Below, piece after piece: positions 43,983 to 52,911 of a stretch of 59,264 nt of DNA. The stretch's first letter is position 1, and each line of letters starts with the position of its first letter. The stretch comes from Halobacteriales archaeon QS_9_68_17 (GTDB lineage Archaea > Halobacteriota > Halobacteria > Halobacteriales > Natronoarchaeaceae). The notes under the pieces were generated by a model. It saw only the letters and a program-made list of their open reading frames with translations. It was not told the origin of the DNA and ran no database searches. The position numbers and the translations under genes were made by a program. The DNA lies in contig PXSA01000022.1 in NCBI GenBank assembly GCA_003023565.1, positions 1 through 59,264 of the forward strand, written 5' to 3'.

Positions 43983-44711
43983 ATGGAGGTACTGGTCGTC
44001 GGTGCCGGGGCGGTGGGCCGCTGGTTCGCCGACGCCGTGGACGCCGCGCCGGCGTTCGCCGACGTGGACCGCGACGCCGCGTCGGCCGCCGCCGAGGCGA
44101 TCGGCGGTCGCGCCGTTTCACTCGACGGAACAGAGACGTTCGACGCCGTGTGTCTCGCGGTCCCTATTTCGGCCGGTGACGCGGCCATCGCCGAACACGC
44201 GCCGCGGGCTGATAGGGCGCTGGTCGACGTCACCGGCGTCATGGCCGGACCCGTCGCGGCGATGGCCGAGCGCGCTCCCGACCGGGAGCGCCTGAGCCTG
44301 CATCCGATGTTCGCGCCGGAGCACGCCCCCGGTAACGTCGCGGTGGTTCGCGACGCCGCGGGTCCCGTCACCGACGCGCTCGTCGAGGACCTGCGAGCGG
44401 CGGGCAACGACCTGTACGAGACGACGCCCGAGGAGCACGACGAGGCGATGGAGACCGTCCAGGCGAGCGCCCACGCCGCCGTCCTCGCGTTCGCGCTCGC
44501 GGCCGACGACGTGCCCGAGGGGCTTGCGACGCCGGTGTACGAGGACCTGAACGCCGTCGTCGACCGGGTGACCGGAAACGAACCGCGGGTGTACGCCGAG
44601 GTCCAGTCCACGTTCGACGGCGCGGACGCCGTTGCCGACGCAGCGACCCGACTCGCCGACGCGGACGGCGACGCGTTCGAAGCGCTGTATCGGGAGGCAA
44701 ACGATCGATGA
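43983..44711 (+). CDS. tyrA: Prephenate/arogenate dehydrogenase TyrA-like
   Basis: 242 residues from the ATG at 43983. NAD(P)-binding Rossmann start (EVLVVGAGAVGRWFADAV) and LVDVTGVMAGPVAAM; SLHPMFAPEHAPGNVAVV is the usual prephenate-site region with the conserved HPMF. The C-terminal helical domain is shorter than in bacterial TyrA. It converts prephenate to 4-hydroxyphenylpyruvate (tyrosine branch). It precedes the Rsm22-like gene by 34 nt, so the two may share a transcript. Confidence 0.88.
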   Translation: MEVLVVGAGAVGRWFADAVDAAPAFADVDRDAASAAAEAIGGRAVSLDGTETFDAVCLAVPISAGDAAIAEHAPRADRALVDVTGVMAGPVAAMAERAPDRERLSLHPMFAPEHAPGNVAVVRDAAGPVTDALVEDLRAAGNDLYETTPEEHDEAMETVQASAHAAVLAFALAADDVPEGLATPVYEDLNAVVDRVTGNEPRVYAEVQSTFDGADAVADAATRLADADGDAFEALYREANDR

Positions 44712-44745
44712 CCGACCCGCGACAGACAACGGAGACACACGGACG

Positions 44746-46182
44746 ATGAGCGACCAGCGGGAGGCGATCCGATCGAACGCAAAGTACCTACGCAACGTCA
44801 GGCCCGTCGACCCGGAGGAGGTCCGCGAGTACGTCGAGGGGCGGCCCCACCCCGCGGTCGTCAAGCAGGCGCTCCGCGAGGAGGCGTTCGACCTCGGCCT
44901 GATCGAGCGCGAGGACGGCACGTTCGTCCCCGTCGGCGAGGAGCCGGTCCGGCCGGCGTTCCACGGCGTGACCTCGTTCCCCGACGCGTACGCACGGGCG
45001 CTGGAGGACCTGCTCGTCGAGCGCTACGGCGCGGGGTGGCCCGAGGGAGAGAGCGGCGACGAACTGCGCGAGCGCATCCGGAAACTGAAGGACGCGTACT
45101 ACCGCCAGCACCCCGTCGAGTACGACGGGGAGGCGACGCTCGGCTACGCGGTCTATCACCTGCCGGACTACTACGCCGCCGTCCAGTACGTCCTCGCGGA
45201 ACTGTCCGAGGAGGGCTTGCTCCCTCGAACGCTCCGCGTGCTGGACGTCGGCGCGGGCGTCGGCGGGCCGGCGCTCGGCCTGCACGACTTCCTCCCCGAC
45301 GACAGTCTGGTCGACTACCACGCCGTCGAACCGAGCGCCAGCGCCGACGTGCTCGAACGCCTGCTCGACGGGACCCGGCGGAACTTCCGCCCGACCGTCC
45401 ACCGCGAGCGCGCGGAGGAGTTCGACCTCGGGACGGGAGGCGCGGGAGACGCGGAGAGCGGCGACGGCTGGGACCTGATCCTGTTCGCCAACGTCCTCAA
45501 CGAGCTGGACGACCCCGAGGGAACGGCCCGCCGCTACCTCGACGCGCTGGCCGGGGACGGATCGCTCGTCGCGCTCGCGCCCGCGGACAGGAACACCAGC
45601 GTCGGCCTTCGGCAGGTGGAGCGCTCGCTGACCGACGACGCGGCGGTGTTCTCCCCGACGGTCCGCCTGTGGCCTCACGCCGAACCGGACGACACGGGCT
45701 GGTCGTTCACGGTGAAACCAGACCTCGACGCGCCGCCGTTCCAGCGCCGACTGGACGAGGACGCGACCGATCCCGAACACGAACCGGGCGAGTTCGTCAA
45801 CGTCGACGTACAGTACTCCCACGCCGTTCTACGACCGGACGGCCGGCGGAAGGTCGACTTCACGCCGGACGCGTCGCGGTTCGCGAAGATGGCCGAGATG
45901 GACACCCACGTCCCCGACCGGATCGACCTCGTCGCGCTCAAACTGAGCCACGACCTGAGCGGTCCGGACGCCAATCCGCTGTTCAAGATCAGCGACGGGA
46001 GCGAGCGGACGGACAACTACGCCGTGCTGACGAAGGAGACGGCGCTCAACGCCGACCTCCGGACAGCCGACTACGGCGACCTCCTGACGTTCGAGGGGAC
46101 GCTCGCGCTGTGGAACGACGACGAGGAGGCGTACAACCTCGTGGTCGACGAGGAGACCGCTATCGACCGCGTCCCGGTGTAG
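44746..46182 (+). CDS. Rsm22-type SAM-dependent methyltransferase
   Basis: 478 residues. An N-terminal winged-helix-like region (about 1-130), then a class I methyltransferase core: VLDVGAGVGGPALGL (motif I), YHAVEPSASA (acidic loop) and DLILFANVLNELDD (motif IV). The C-terminal half (LALWNDDEEAYNLVV) is family-specific. Rsm22 proteins act on the small ribosomal subunit in mitochondria and bacteria; methylation of the ribosome is likely but the target is not shown. The Fe-S cysteine cluster of mitochondrial Rsm22 is not seen here. Confidence 0.75.
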   Translation: MSDQREAIRSNAKYLRNVRPVDPEEVREYVEGRPHPAVVKQALREEAFDLGLIEREDGTFVPVGEEPVRPAFHGVTSFPDAYARALEDLLVERYGAGWPEGESGDELRERIRKLKDAYYRQHPVEYDGEATLGYAVYHLPDYYAAVQYVLAELSEEGLLPRTLRVLDVGAGVGGPALGLHDFLPDDSLVDYHAVEPSASADVLERLLDGTRRNFRPTVHRERAEEFDLGTGGAGDAESGDGWDLILFANVLNELDDPEGTARRYLDALAGDGSLVALAPADRNTSVGLRQVERSLTDDAAVFSPTVRLWPHAEPDDTGWSFTVKPDLDAPPFQRRLDEDATDPEHEPGEFVNVDVQYSHAVLRPDGRRKVDFTPDASRFAKMAEMDTHVPDRIDLVALKLSHDLSGPDANPLFKISDGSERTDNYAVLTKETALNADLRTADYGDLLTFEGTLALWNDDEEAYNLVVDEETAIDRVPV

Positions 46183-46275
46183 GAGCGGGCGACGACCCGC
46201 GCTCGACTCCCGGCGGCGTTCGCCGCGGGCCGAGCGAGCGGTGGGCTTTTCGCGCAGGCCTCCTAGTCGACGCGC

Positions 46276-47079
46276 ATGGCGGAGAGCACGGACGACCGGC
46301 CCGAGATCCTCCTGACGAACGACGACGGTATCGAGAGCCCCGGCTTCCGCGCGCTGTACGACGCGCTGTCGGAGACGGGTAACGTCACCGCGGTCGCCCC
46401 GGCGGACGACCAGAGCGCGGTCGGCCGGGCGATGTCGAACGAGGCGGCGGTGACCGGACACGAACTCGGCTACGCGGTCGAGGGGACGCCCGCGGACTGC
46501 GTCGTCGCCGGCCTCCAGGCGCTCGGGCCGTATCCGGACATCGTCGTCTCGGGGTGCAACACCGGGGCGAACCTCGGCGCGTACGTGCTCGGGCGCTCCG
46601 GCACGGTCAGCGCGGCGGTCGAGGCGGCCTTCTTCGGTGTCCCGGCCATCGCCGTCTCGCTGTACGTCCCCGTCGGAGACATCGAGTGGTCCGACTTCGA
46701 GCCCTCGCCCGAGGACTACGAGGAGGCGGTCCGCGCAACCACTCACCTCACCGAGAACGCGCTCGACGCGAGGCTGTTCGAGACGGCGGACTACCTGAAC
46801 GTGAACGCGCCGATGTCGGGCGAGACGCCGGCCCCGATGGAGGTGACGGAGCCGTCGCACGTCTACGACATGGACGCCACCCGCGAGGACGACGTGGTCC
46901 GCCTCCACGACCGCGTCTGGGAGCGGATGGCCGAGGGGGACATCCCGGACCCGGAGGGGACGGACCGCCGAGCGGTCGCCGAGGGCCGTATCAGCGTCTC
47001 GGCGCTCACCGCGCCCCACACCACCGAACACCACGAACCGCTGGACGCGCTCGTGGAGACGTACCCCGGAAACGCGTAG
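46276..47079 (+). CDS. surE: 5'/3'-nucleotidase SurE
   Basis: 267 residues. The acid phosphatase signature LLTNDDGIESPGFRAL and the downstream SGCNTGANLG (usual SGIN) and GTVSAAVEAAF segments mark SurE. It dephosphorylates nucleoside monophosphates with a divalent metal. It follows the Rsm22-like gene after 93 nt on the same strand. Confidence 0.92.
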   Translation: MAESTDDRPEILLTNDDGIESPGFRALYDALSETGNVTAVAPADDQSAVGRAMSNEAAVTGHELGYAVEGTPADCVVAGLQALGPYPDIVVSGCNTGANLGAYVLGRSGTVSAAVEAAFFGVPAIAVSLYVPVGDIEWSDFEPSPEDYEEAVRATTHLTENALDARLFETADYLNVNAPMSGETPAPMEVTEPSHVYDMDATREDDVVRLHDRVWERMAEGDIPDPEGTDRRAVAEGRISVSALTAPHTTEHHEPLDALVETYPGNA

Positions 47080-47168
47080 CCCGGGACTGGTGCGTCCGTG
47101 CGCCGACGCGGGCCGTGGAGACGGCTCGCGGAAGTGCTTTTACGTCGCGGTCGTCCGTACCGTCGCGC

Positions 47169-47399
47169 ATGTCACACGTCGAGATCGAGTACTGCGTCCC
47201 CTGCGGCTTCCTCGACCGCGCCGAAGACGTCCAGCACGCCCTGCTGTCCTCGCTCGGGGAGGACCTGGAGGCCGTCACGCTGCGGACCGGCGACCACGGC
47301 GTGTTCCGCGTCGACGTCGACGGCGAGACGGTGTTCAACAAGGCCGACGACGAGTTCGACGTCGACGGCATCGTCCGCGACGTACGCGAGCGTCTCTGA
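47169..47399 (+). CDS. Rdx/SelW-like small redox protein
   Basis: 76 residues. The start HVEIEYCVPCGFLDRAED has the C-x2-C redox motif in the position of the selenocysteine in SelT/SelW/SelH proteins, and VFRVDVDGETVFNK is the usual central strand-hairpin. Thioredoxin-like fold, probably a cytoplasmic thiol redox protein. Both redox residues are cysteine, so no selenocysteine is needed. Confidence 0.88.
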   Translation: MSHVEIEYCVPCGFLDRAEDVQHALLSSLGEDLEAVTLRTGDHGVFRVDVDGETVFNKADDEFDVDGIVRDVRERL

Positions 47400-47531
47400 C
47401 CGTCCGGGATCGCGTCCCGCCGTCGACACCGTTTCGATCGCTGTCGCCGAGAACTGACCCTGATCGACGGACCCGACACGGGACCGGCCGAACACCGCTA
47501 CCGGCCGGTCTTCGGCGCGACAGCCGACGAG

Positions 47532-48116
47532 ATGGCGGACCGGCTCGGCGACGACTCCACCGGCCACGACATGGACCACGCGTGGCGCGTGTTCGACCTC
47601 GGCGTCCGCATCGCCGAGCCCGTGGGGGCGGACGTCGAGGTGGTCGGTGCCGCCGCGCTGACGCACGACGTCCACCGCGCGATGGGCGAGTCGATGGACG
47701 TGCATCCCGAGGGATCGCTGGACGAGGTCCGCGCCGTGCTCTCGGCGGCGGGCTACCCCGAGGAGAAGGTGGCCGAGGTGCTCGACTGCGTGAAAGTCCA
47801 CGACGAGTACGAGTTCCGCGGGGTCGAACACGAGGCCGAGAGCGTCGAAGCCGAGGTGCTCCGCGACGCCGACGACCTCGACGCGACGGGCGCAGTGGAT
47901 ACCGTCCGGACCTTCGCGTTCGGCGGCGTCGCGGGCCACCGCCCCCGGGACCCCGACGGCGAGGAGTACTCGGCGCTCGACCGCTTCGACGAGAAACTGC
48001 TGCAACCGCGCGAGGAGAGGCACACGGCGGCGGCCCGGGCGTTCGCCGAGGAGCGCCACGACTCCATGGCGGAGTTCGTCGAGCGATCCCGCGAGGAGTG
48101 GCGCGGCGAACTGTAG
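47532..48116 (+). CDS. HD-domain metal-dependent phosphohydrolase
   Basis: 194 residues. Metal motifs: H in DMDHAWRV, HD in AAALTHDVHRA, and D in LRDADDLDATGA, as in HD-family nucleotidases and YedJ-like proteins. The open frame extends a further 24 codons upstream to a CTG (LIDGPDTGPAEHRYRP) without an ATG or GTG, so the true start is uncertain. Substrate unknown; probably a nucleotide. Confidence 0.82.
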   Translation: MADRLGDDSTGHDMDHAWRVFDLGVRIAEPVGADVEVVGAAALTHDVHRAMGESMDVHPEGSLDEVRAVLSAAGYPEEKVAEVLDCVKVHDEYEFRGVEHEAESVEAEVLRDADDLDATGAVDTVRTFAFGGVAGHRPRDPDGEEYSALDRFDEKLLQPREERHTAAARAFAEERHDSMAEFVERSREEWRGEL

Positions 48117-48145
48117 CGAGCCGTCGACCCCCGATCGCGGACGGC

Positions 48146-48379
48146 TCAGTGCTTGTGGGTGAACAGCAACACGTCGTCGTCGTAGGTCGTCACGCAGAGG
48201 TCGAGCAGCATGCTCAGTTCGAGGCTGTTGGGGTCGTCCTCGCAGACCACCAGGTCGTCGAACGGTTCGTCGCAGGCGGGGCAGGCGATGTTCACGGTGT
48301 TGCGGTAGGTCGTGACGCCGTCCGCGGACTCGTGGGGCGTCAGGGACGAGACCATCTCGTCGAACTCGCTTTCGTCCAT
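48146..48379 (-). CDS. Small CPxC protein of the haloarchaeal flagella-cluster type (DUF7385-like)
   Basis: 77 residues from the ATG at 48379. A single CPAC knuckle followed by DEPFDDLVVCEDD, and the C-terminal DVLLFTHKH, are typical of a small haloarchaeal family often named flagella cluster protein. Only one CxxC is present, so a zinc site would need a dimer or C in the nearby VVCED. No archaellum genes adjoin it. Assignment by resemblance only. Confidence 0.6.
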   Translation of the reverse strand: MDESEFDEMVSSLTPHESADGVTTYRNTVNIACPACDEPFDDLVVCEDDPNSLELSMLLDLCVTTYDDDVLLFTHKH

Positions 48380-48408
48380 GGCCTGCCGGACGCACCGATC
48401 CATCATAA

Positions 48409-48693
48409 TACTTCGTCGCGGTCGTCGACGGGCCGGAGGGCACCGTCCTGCGGCCGTTCCGGGCGGCGGCGGTCACCGCGCCGGCGACCGAGTTCCGCGT
48501 CTCGTTCGACCGCTCCGACGACCGCTCGGCCGCTTCGTACCTGTCGTCCGGTTTCACGGTCGTGCGGCCGCGGCTCTCCCCGGTGACAGTCGTCGACCCG
48601 ACGGTCGACTCCCGGGAGAAGTTCAACGACGTCCCGAACACCATCATGGTTTATACTCAATGCGTACCACGAGATCGGATACATGAGCAGTGA
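48409..48693 (+). pseudogene. Possible gene remnant without a start codon
   Basis: A frame of 94 codons has G/C-ending, haloarchaeal-type codon use (YFVAVVDGPEGTVLRPFRAA near the start) but begins directly after a TAA and has no ATG or GTG near its 5' end. It runs over the promoter and start of the next gene. It may be the residue of a decayed gene. Open frames of this length also arise by chance in GC-rich DNA, so confidence is low. Confidence 0.25.
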
Positions 48694-49198
48694 ACAGTCA
48701 GAGGCCGGTTCGATACCCGCCGAAGAGTCAGCTATCGCCGAAGAGATCCCGATCACGCCCCGACTGATCGGAACGTCGATGACAGGGGGCTTGGTCGGCA
48801 TGGTTCTGATGCTGCCCTTGCTTGCGGGTATCCCTATCGTACTCGACGTGTTCCGGACCGAGCCGATCCTGGAGTTCGCGTCGTTCGCGACCATCGTCGG
48901 GCTCGAGCCGTCGCTCATCGCCGGGATGGCGCTGTTCGGCCTCGGTGGCACGCTGTTTCTCCCCGTCCAGTTCCTGGTCGTCGGGGCGTTCCTCCCGCCG
49001 GATTCCCCGCGGTTCCTCCGCGGCGTGAGCTTCGCGCTCATCTACTGGATCGGGTTCATGCTGGCGTTCTGGCCCGGCGGGAGCCTGCTCGCGATCGGCC
49101 TGTTCATCCTCGTCTCGTTCCTGTCACACGTCATGTACGGCCTCTCGCTGGGGTACCTGACGGACAGGTGGGCCGAGATACCGCAGCACGCGGTGTGA
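48683..49198 (+). CDS. Four-helix membrane protein (DUF6789-like)
   Basis: 171 residues. An acidic N-terminal tail (about 1-30) and four hydrophobic helices: GGLVGMVLMLPLLAGIPIVL, IAGMALFGLGGTLFLPV, GVSFALIYWIGFMLAF and LLAIGLFILVSFLSHVMYG. The arrangement resembles a haloarchaeal family sometimes linked to respiratory oxidases. TTTATA at 48650-48655 lies 28-33 nt before the ATG, so the transcript is leaderless. Role unknown. Confidence 0.75.
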   Translation: MSSEQSEAGSIPAEESAIAEEIPITPRLIGTSMTGGLVGMVLMLPLLAGIPIVLDVFRTEPILEFASFATIVGLEPSLIAGMALFGLGGTLFLPVQFLVVGAFLPPDSPRFLRGVSFALIYWIGFMLAFWPGGSLLAIGLFILVSFLSHVMYGLSLGYLTDRWAEIPQHAV

Positions 49199-49806
49199 GG
49201 GCACCGAGTAGGAGGACCTCCCGGCGGGCCTGGCGAGGGACGGGCATCATCACTGTTCGTCGCCAGCGACGGACCTCGAGTCGTTACGCCGACATCTCCC
49301 GATCCGACCACGTCCGCGGTCGACTCGAAGTACCGCTTCGGGCCGGACCACGCGCTCGCGCATCCCGTTCTGTACGTAGAACCCACTGATCGCCGCACTA
49401 CTGTAGAAGGCTCACGGAGTCTGGTTTCATCGCCCCCCGGCAATTGAAAGACGGCGTCGAGGTGGAAGCTCGAAAGCGAAACCGCCCCCGTTTAGCCCAT
49501 GTACGGTACGCGGTCCCTGTCGAAGCCACGCGACCGCGATGGGCGCGCCGTCGAGCAGGGAGCGGAGGAGGATATATCGGCAGGTGAACGAGTCAGGTGA
49601 ACAATCGGCAGGTTCGCCTTCACCAGCATGTACGACACGTGCCGGGAAACAGTCAAACTCCAACAACCAGCTGAGATCGCCCGAGTGTAGCTCCACTCCC
49701 TTTCACTGCGGAAAAGAAGAATTCCTATTCATTGAAAACAAATCAGGAGTTTTAACGTCCTTCATGATACTCAGAAGATATATAGCTAGAAACACATGAG
49801 ACGCCC
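49199..49806. other. Gene-poor, mixed-composition interval
   Basis: 608 nt. The left part is GC-rich with fragmentary open frames on both strands; the right 120 nt are AT-rich. A minus-strand frame at 49427-49696 (89 codons, with phrases like LLDGAPIAVAW) has no ribosome site and weak codon bias. AGATATATA at 49776-49784 is the likely TATA of the gene at 49807. I see no intact gene here; it looks like a decayed region. Confidence 0.5.
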
Positions 49807-50154
49807 ATGGCCAGTGGAGGCGACTCCGAGTTCAGCGATGAGGAAATCAACGGGTATATGAATGAAGTCGTCATTCTGATATCGGGCTTCCTGCTGACGG
49901 TGTTTCTTGCCTTCCTCCTCGTCGAGTTGTTGATCGGGCCGATCCTGGCTTCTTTCATCCCGGCTTTTTCAGGGAACGTCATCAACTGCGTTTGGACCGG
50001 CACCGAGTCCGTATGTACCGGCGGACTGGGGGCTCGTGGGCTGCTGGTCGTCGCCGTCGGCCTCCCGCCCACCGTTCTCTGGCTGAATAACTATCAGAAC
50101 AGGATCCGGCCCTACTTGGTTGCCCGCGGCATCGTGCCCGGGAACAACCAGTAA
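49807..50154 (+). CDS. Small two-helix membrane protein, unknown
   Basis: 115 residues. An acidic start (SGGDSEFSDEEIN), a long helix VVILISGFLLTVFLAFLLVE continuing into LLIGPILASF, a loop with two Cys (INCVWTGTESVCTGG), and a second helix LLVVAVGLPPTVLWL. The two Cys could form an extracytoplasmic disulfide. The TATA element 27 nt upstream gives a leaderless mRNA. No family recognised. Confidence 0.65.
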   Translation: MASGGDSEFSDEEINGYMNEVVILISGFLLTVFLAFLLVELLIGPILASFIPAFSGNVINCVWTGTESVCTGGLGARGLLVVAVGLPPTVLWLNNYQNRIRPYLVARGIVPGNNQ

Positions 50155-50360
50155 GCCGACTACATCGGTCGCCTGAGAGTTAGCACGGAGTGGGTCACCT
50201 CGCCGCATGGATGGGGTGGCTACCTCATGTCAGTACCGCAATCAATGTCTCGTGGGCTTTCATAGGGCACAAACGAAAGACGACACCCTCGTTGCCACTG
50301 TATCCCATGGAACACATCGGATTCGGTTGCGGTGTAATTCTTTCGCGTGGACCCTGAGGC

Positions 50361-50627
50361 TCACTCCGTAAGAGGGGTCTCCCGCACATCGGGAGACACC
50401 CGCACCTGCTCGACGCTCGCGGCGCGCCACTCCGGACCCATCCCGCGCAGTTCGACGGGGTCGCTGCCGGACTCCTGCCGCGCCGCCAGCGCCTCGTCGA
50501 GTACGTCTTCCAGGCGCGGCTCGGAAGTCGCCTTCATTCGGGAGAGCATCGTGTCGACCCGCACCCGTCTCTCCCCGGCGACGGTCACGACTCCGGCGGC
50601 GGACTCGTTTAGCCACTGCTGCCACAC
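50361..50627 (-). CDS. Hypothetical 88-residue protein
   Basis: GTG start at 50627; the frame is open for about 19 more codons upstream to a TGA without ATG. It begins WQQWLNESAAGVVTVAGERR and has an amphipathic, charged middle (LEDVLDEALAARQESG). Codon bias is normal for the genome, which favours a real gene. It is separated from both neighbours by more than 150 nt. No family recognised. Confidence 0.45.
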   Translation of the reverse strand: MWQQWLNESAAGVVTVAGERRVRVDTMLSRMKATSEPRLEDVLDEALAARQESGSDPVELRGMGPEWRAASVEQVRVSPDVRETPLTE

Positions 50628-50696
50628 GCTCGACGCCGCCTGACGCGCATCGACGTCAGGGTCGGATGCTCAGCGGTTTACCGGAAACGCGTAACG

Positions 50697-50709
50697 GACT
50701 CGGCGGGAC
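50697..50709. repeat. 13-bp copy of the tRNA-Ala 3' end
   Basis: GGACTCGGCGGGA repeats exactly the 13 bases at 50780-50792, which are the 3' acceptor and T-arm strand of the tRNA gene. The copy lies 83 nt away, on the downstream side of the tRNA, in the same orientation. Between them is a perfect hairpin GCGAACGC-GCA-GCGTTCGC (50713-50731). It could be a vestigial att site. Confidence 0.55.
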
Positions 50710-50778
50710 CGAGCGAACGCGCAGCGTTCGCGCGGGTCGACGAGTCCACGACTGAACGAACGAAGTGAGTGAAGGAAG

Positions 50779-50850
50779 TGGACTCGGCGGGATTTGAACC
50801 CGCGGCCTTCCCCGTGCCAGGGGGATGATCTACCGCTGATCTACGAGCCC
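50779..50850 (-). tRNA. tRNA-Ala (anticodon GGC)
   Basis: 72 nt, folded by hand. Acceptor GGGCTCG/CGAGTCC (one G-T pair), D-arm GATC-AGCGGTA-GATC, anticodon stem TCCCC/GGGGA with loop CTGGCAC giving anticodon GGC, T-arm GCGGG-TTCAAAT-CCCGC, discriminator A. CCA is not encoded. GGTTTTATCAATAC lies about 30-43 nt upstream on the coding strand as a likely TATA. It decodes alanine GCC/GCU codons, the first being very common in this genome. Confidence 0.95.
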
Positions 50851-51150
50851 TCGTGCGCAGTACATCGTAGCGTCGGATGTATTGATAAAACCGTCGGATC
50901 GATCGCACCACGACACGCGGTAGCCGTCCCGGGTCGAGCGCGGACGACGGATCCGGACCGAACCGGAGCGACGCCCGCCACCCGCTCGGAGTAGAAACCC
51001 TTTAGTCCCGGACGCGGGTACGGACCGACGGGAACAGCACGACCGCAAATCTGACACGCCGTCGGTCTCTTTCGACGGCTCGGGATTGCGGTAGTGCAGG
51101 CGCGAACGCGCCGATACTACAGCGGTCCGTGCGGTTCCTATCCTCAAACC

Positions 51151-51615
51151 ATGGCACGAATGCACACCCGACGCCGCGGCTCGTCCGGTTCGGACAAGCC
51201 GACGGCGGACGAACCGCCGGAGTGGAGCGACGTCAACGCGGACGCGATCGAAGACCGCATCGTCGAACTGGCAGAGCAGGGGCACGACCCGAGTCAGATC
51301 GGGATGAAGCTCCGCGACGAAGGCGTGAAAGGCACGCCGGTCCCGGACATCAAGCTTGCGACCGGCAAGAAGGTCACGGAGATCTTAGAAGAGAACGACG
51401 CCGGCTCCGACCTGCCGGAGGACCTGCGGAACCTCATGGAGCGCGCAGTACGACTGCGCGAGCACATGGAGGAGAACCCTCAGGACCACCAGAACAAGCG
51501 CGCGCTGCAGAACACCGAGTCGAAGGTCCGCCGCATGGTCGACTACTACCGCGGCGACGCGCTCGACGAGGACTTCACGTACTCCTACGACGCCGCGGTC
51601 GACCGCCTCGAATAG
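51151..51615 (+). CDS. rps15: 30S ribosomal protein S15
   Basis: 154 residues, the length of archaeal/eukaryotic S15 (S13e type). The start MARMHTRRRGSSGSDKP and the segments LAEQGHDPSQIGMKLRD, GTPVPDIKLATGKKV and HQNKRALQNTESKVRRM are family-typical. The ATG at 51151 is chosen over the 57-nt longer frame by this conserved start. It is the first gene of a three-gene unit; its stop abuts the next start. Confidence 0.96.
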   Translation: MARMHTRRRGSSGSDKPTADEPPEWSDVNADAIEDRIVELAEQGHDPSQIGMKLRDEGVKGTPVPDIKLATGKKVTEILEENDAGSDLPEDLRNLMERAVRLREHMEENPQDHQNKRALQNTESKVRRMVDYYRGDALDEDFTYSYDAAVDRLE

Positions 51616-52911
51616 ATGTCCACCACGGGTCGAACAGCACAGTCCGACGCCGACGCGCTCGCCGCCCGGCTCCGCGAGGCCCCGTTCGTTCGGGTTCTCG
51701 CGGCCGCCGACGGCGATAGCGTCGCGGCCAGCGGCGTCGTGGCGCGCGCGCTCGACTGCCCGTTCCAGGTGAGCGTCACCCGGACGGTCGCCGAGCGCGA
51801 GCGCCGCGCGGCGCGGGTCGCGGACGACCACCCGGACGAGGCGGCCCTGACGCTCGTCGTCGGCGACGACGCCGAGGGCACGGCCGTCCCGGGCGTCGAC
51901 CGCCCTGCGACAGTCACCGCCGTCGACGTAGCCCGCGGTCTGGGCGCGTCGCCGGACCCGGTGCTCTCGCTCGCCGGCGCGTTCGCGGCGGGGGCCGTCC
52001 CCGGCGCGGGCGAGAGCGCGAGCGTCCTCGCCGCGGCGGAGGAGCGCGGCCTGGTCGAACGCCGACCGGGCGTCGCCGTTCCCACCGCCGACCTGGCGGA
52101 CGGGCTGGCGCACTCGACGCTCGTCCACGCCGAGTTCTCTGGCGACTCGACGGCGGCCGACGCGGCGCTGGCCGACCTCGACCTGCCGGCGGAACTCGAC
52201 GGCGACGCCCGCCGCGCGGTCGCGTCGCTCGTCGCGCTGTCGGCCACCGGCGGCGAGGGGGTCACTCCCCGCGCAGCGGAATCGGTCGAGCGGAGCCTTC
52301 GCCCGTACGCGACGCCGGACGCGCCGTTCGCCACCGTCGGCGGCTACGCCGACGTGCTCGACGCGGTCGCCGAGGACGCCCCCGGCACCGCCGTCGCGCT
52401 GGCGCTCGGCCACGACGCGCGCGACGCCGCGCTCACCGCGTGGCGCGACGCGAGCGAGCGCGCCCACCGCGCGCTCCGCGAGGCGACGACCGGCCGGTAC
52501 GACGGCCTGTTCGTCGCCCGCGACGACGGCGCGCCGGTCGCCACGACAGCGCGACTGCTGCGGGACTTCCGGTCGCCGGAGTCCGTGGCACTCGTCGTCG
52601 GCGACGGCGAAGCGGCGGCCGCGGCGACCGACGACCGCGGGATCGGCCCGGCGATGCGCGCCGGGGCCGCGGCCGTCGACGGCGAGGCGGGCGGCGACGC
52701 CCACACCGGCTACGCGCGGTTCGACCCGGACGGGGACGACGGCAACACGCCGGAGATGACCACCACCGTCGAGGGCGACGCGGTCGTCACGCGCATCGAG
52801 CGCGAGACGACCGGCGGCCTCCGGTCTACCGTCGACGACTACGTCGTCGATCTCGACGTCGCGACCACGGTAGCACAGCTCGGAAACGACTTCACCAACA
52901 CACGATCATGA
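51616..52911 (+). CDS. RecJ-like (DHH-superfamily) protein with degenerate motifs
   Basis: 431 residues, very Ala/Asp-rich. The start FVRVLAAADGDSVAASGVVARAL resembles DHH motif I, but no DHH triplet is found; the equivalent place reads VTAVDVARG. A C-terminal GGDAHTGYARF recalls the DHHA1 GGGH region in weak form. It lies between rps15 and rps3ae, as RecJ-like HVO_1147 does in Haloferax (from memory). It is probably not an active nuclease, and may be a structural partner in replication or a ribosome-linked factor (inference). Confidence 0.7.
   Translation: MSTTGRTAQSDADALAARLREAPFVRVLAAADGDSVAASGVVARALDCPFQVSVTRTVAERERRAARVADDHPDEAALTLVVGDDAEGTAVPGVDRPATVTAVDVARGLGASPDPVLSLAGAFAAGAVPGAGESASVLAAAEERGLVERRPGVAVPTADLADGLAHSTLVHAEFSGDSTAADAALADLDLPAELDGDARRAVASLVALSATGGEGVTPRAAESVERSLRPYATPDAPFATVGGYADVLDAVAEDAPGTAVALALGHDARDAALTAWRDASERAHRALREATTGRYDGLFVARDDGAPVATTARLLRDFRSPESVALVVGDGEAAAAATDDRGIGPAMRAGAAAVDGEAGGDAHTGYARFDPDGDDGNTPEMTTTVEGDAVVTRIERETTGGLRSTVDDYVVDLDVATTVAQLGNDFTNTRS

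Noticed and set aside
47169..47399. Possible selenoprotein
   Set aside because: Both redox positions are encoded as cysteine and the frame has no internal stop, so no recoding is needed.
49427..49696. 89-codon minus-strand frame
   Set aside because: No ribosome site or TATA, weak codon bias and no recognisable motif; noted only as part of a gene-poor interval.
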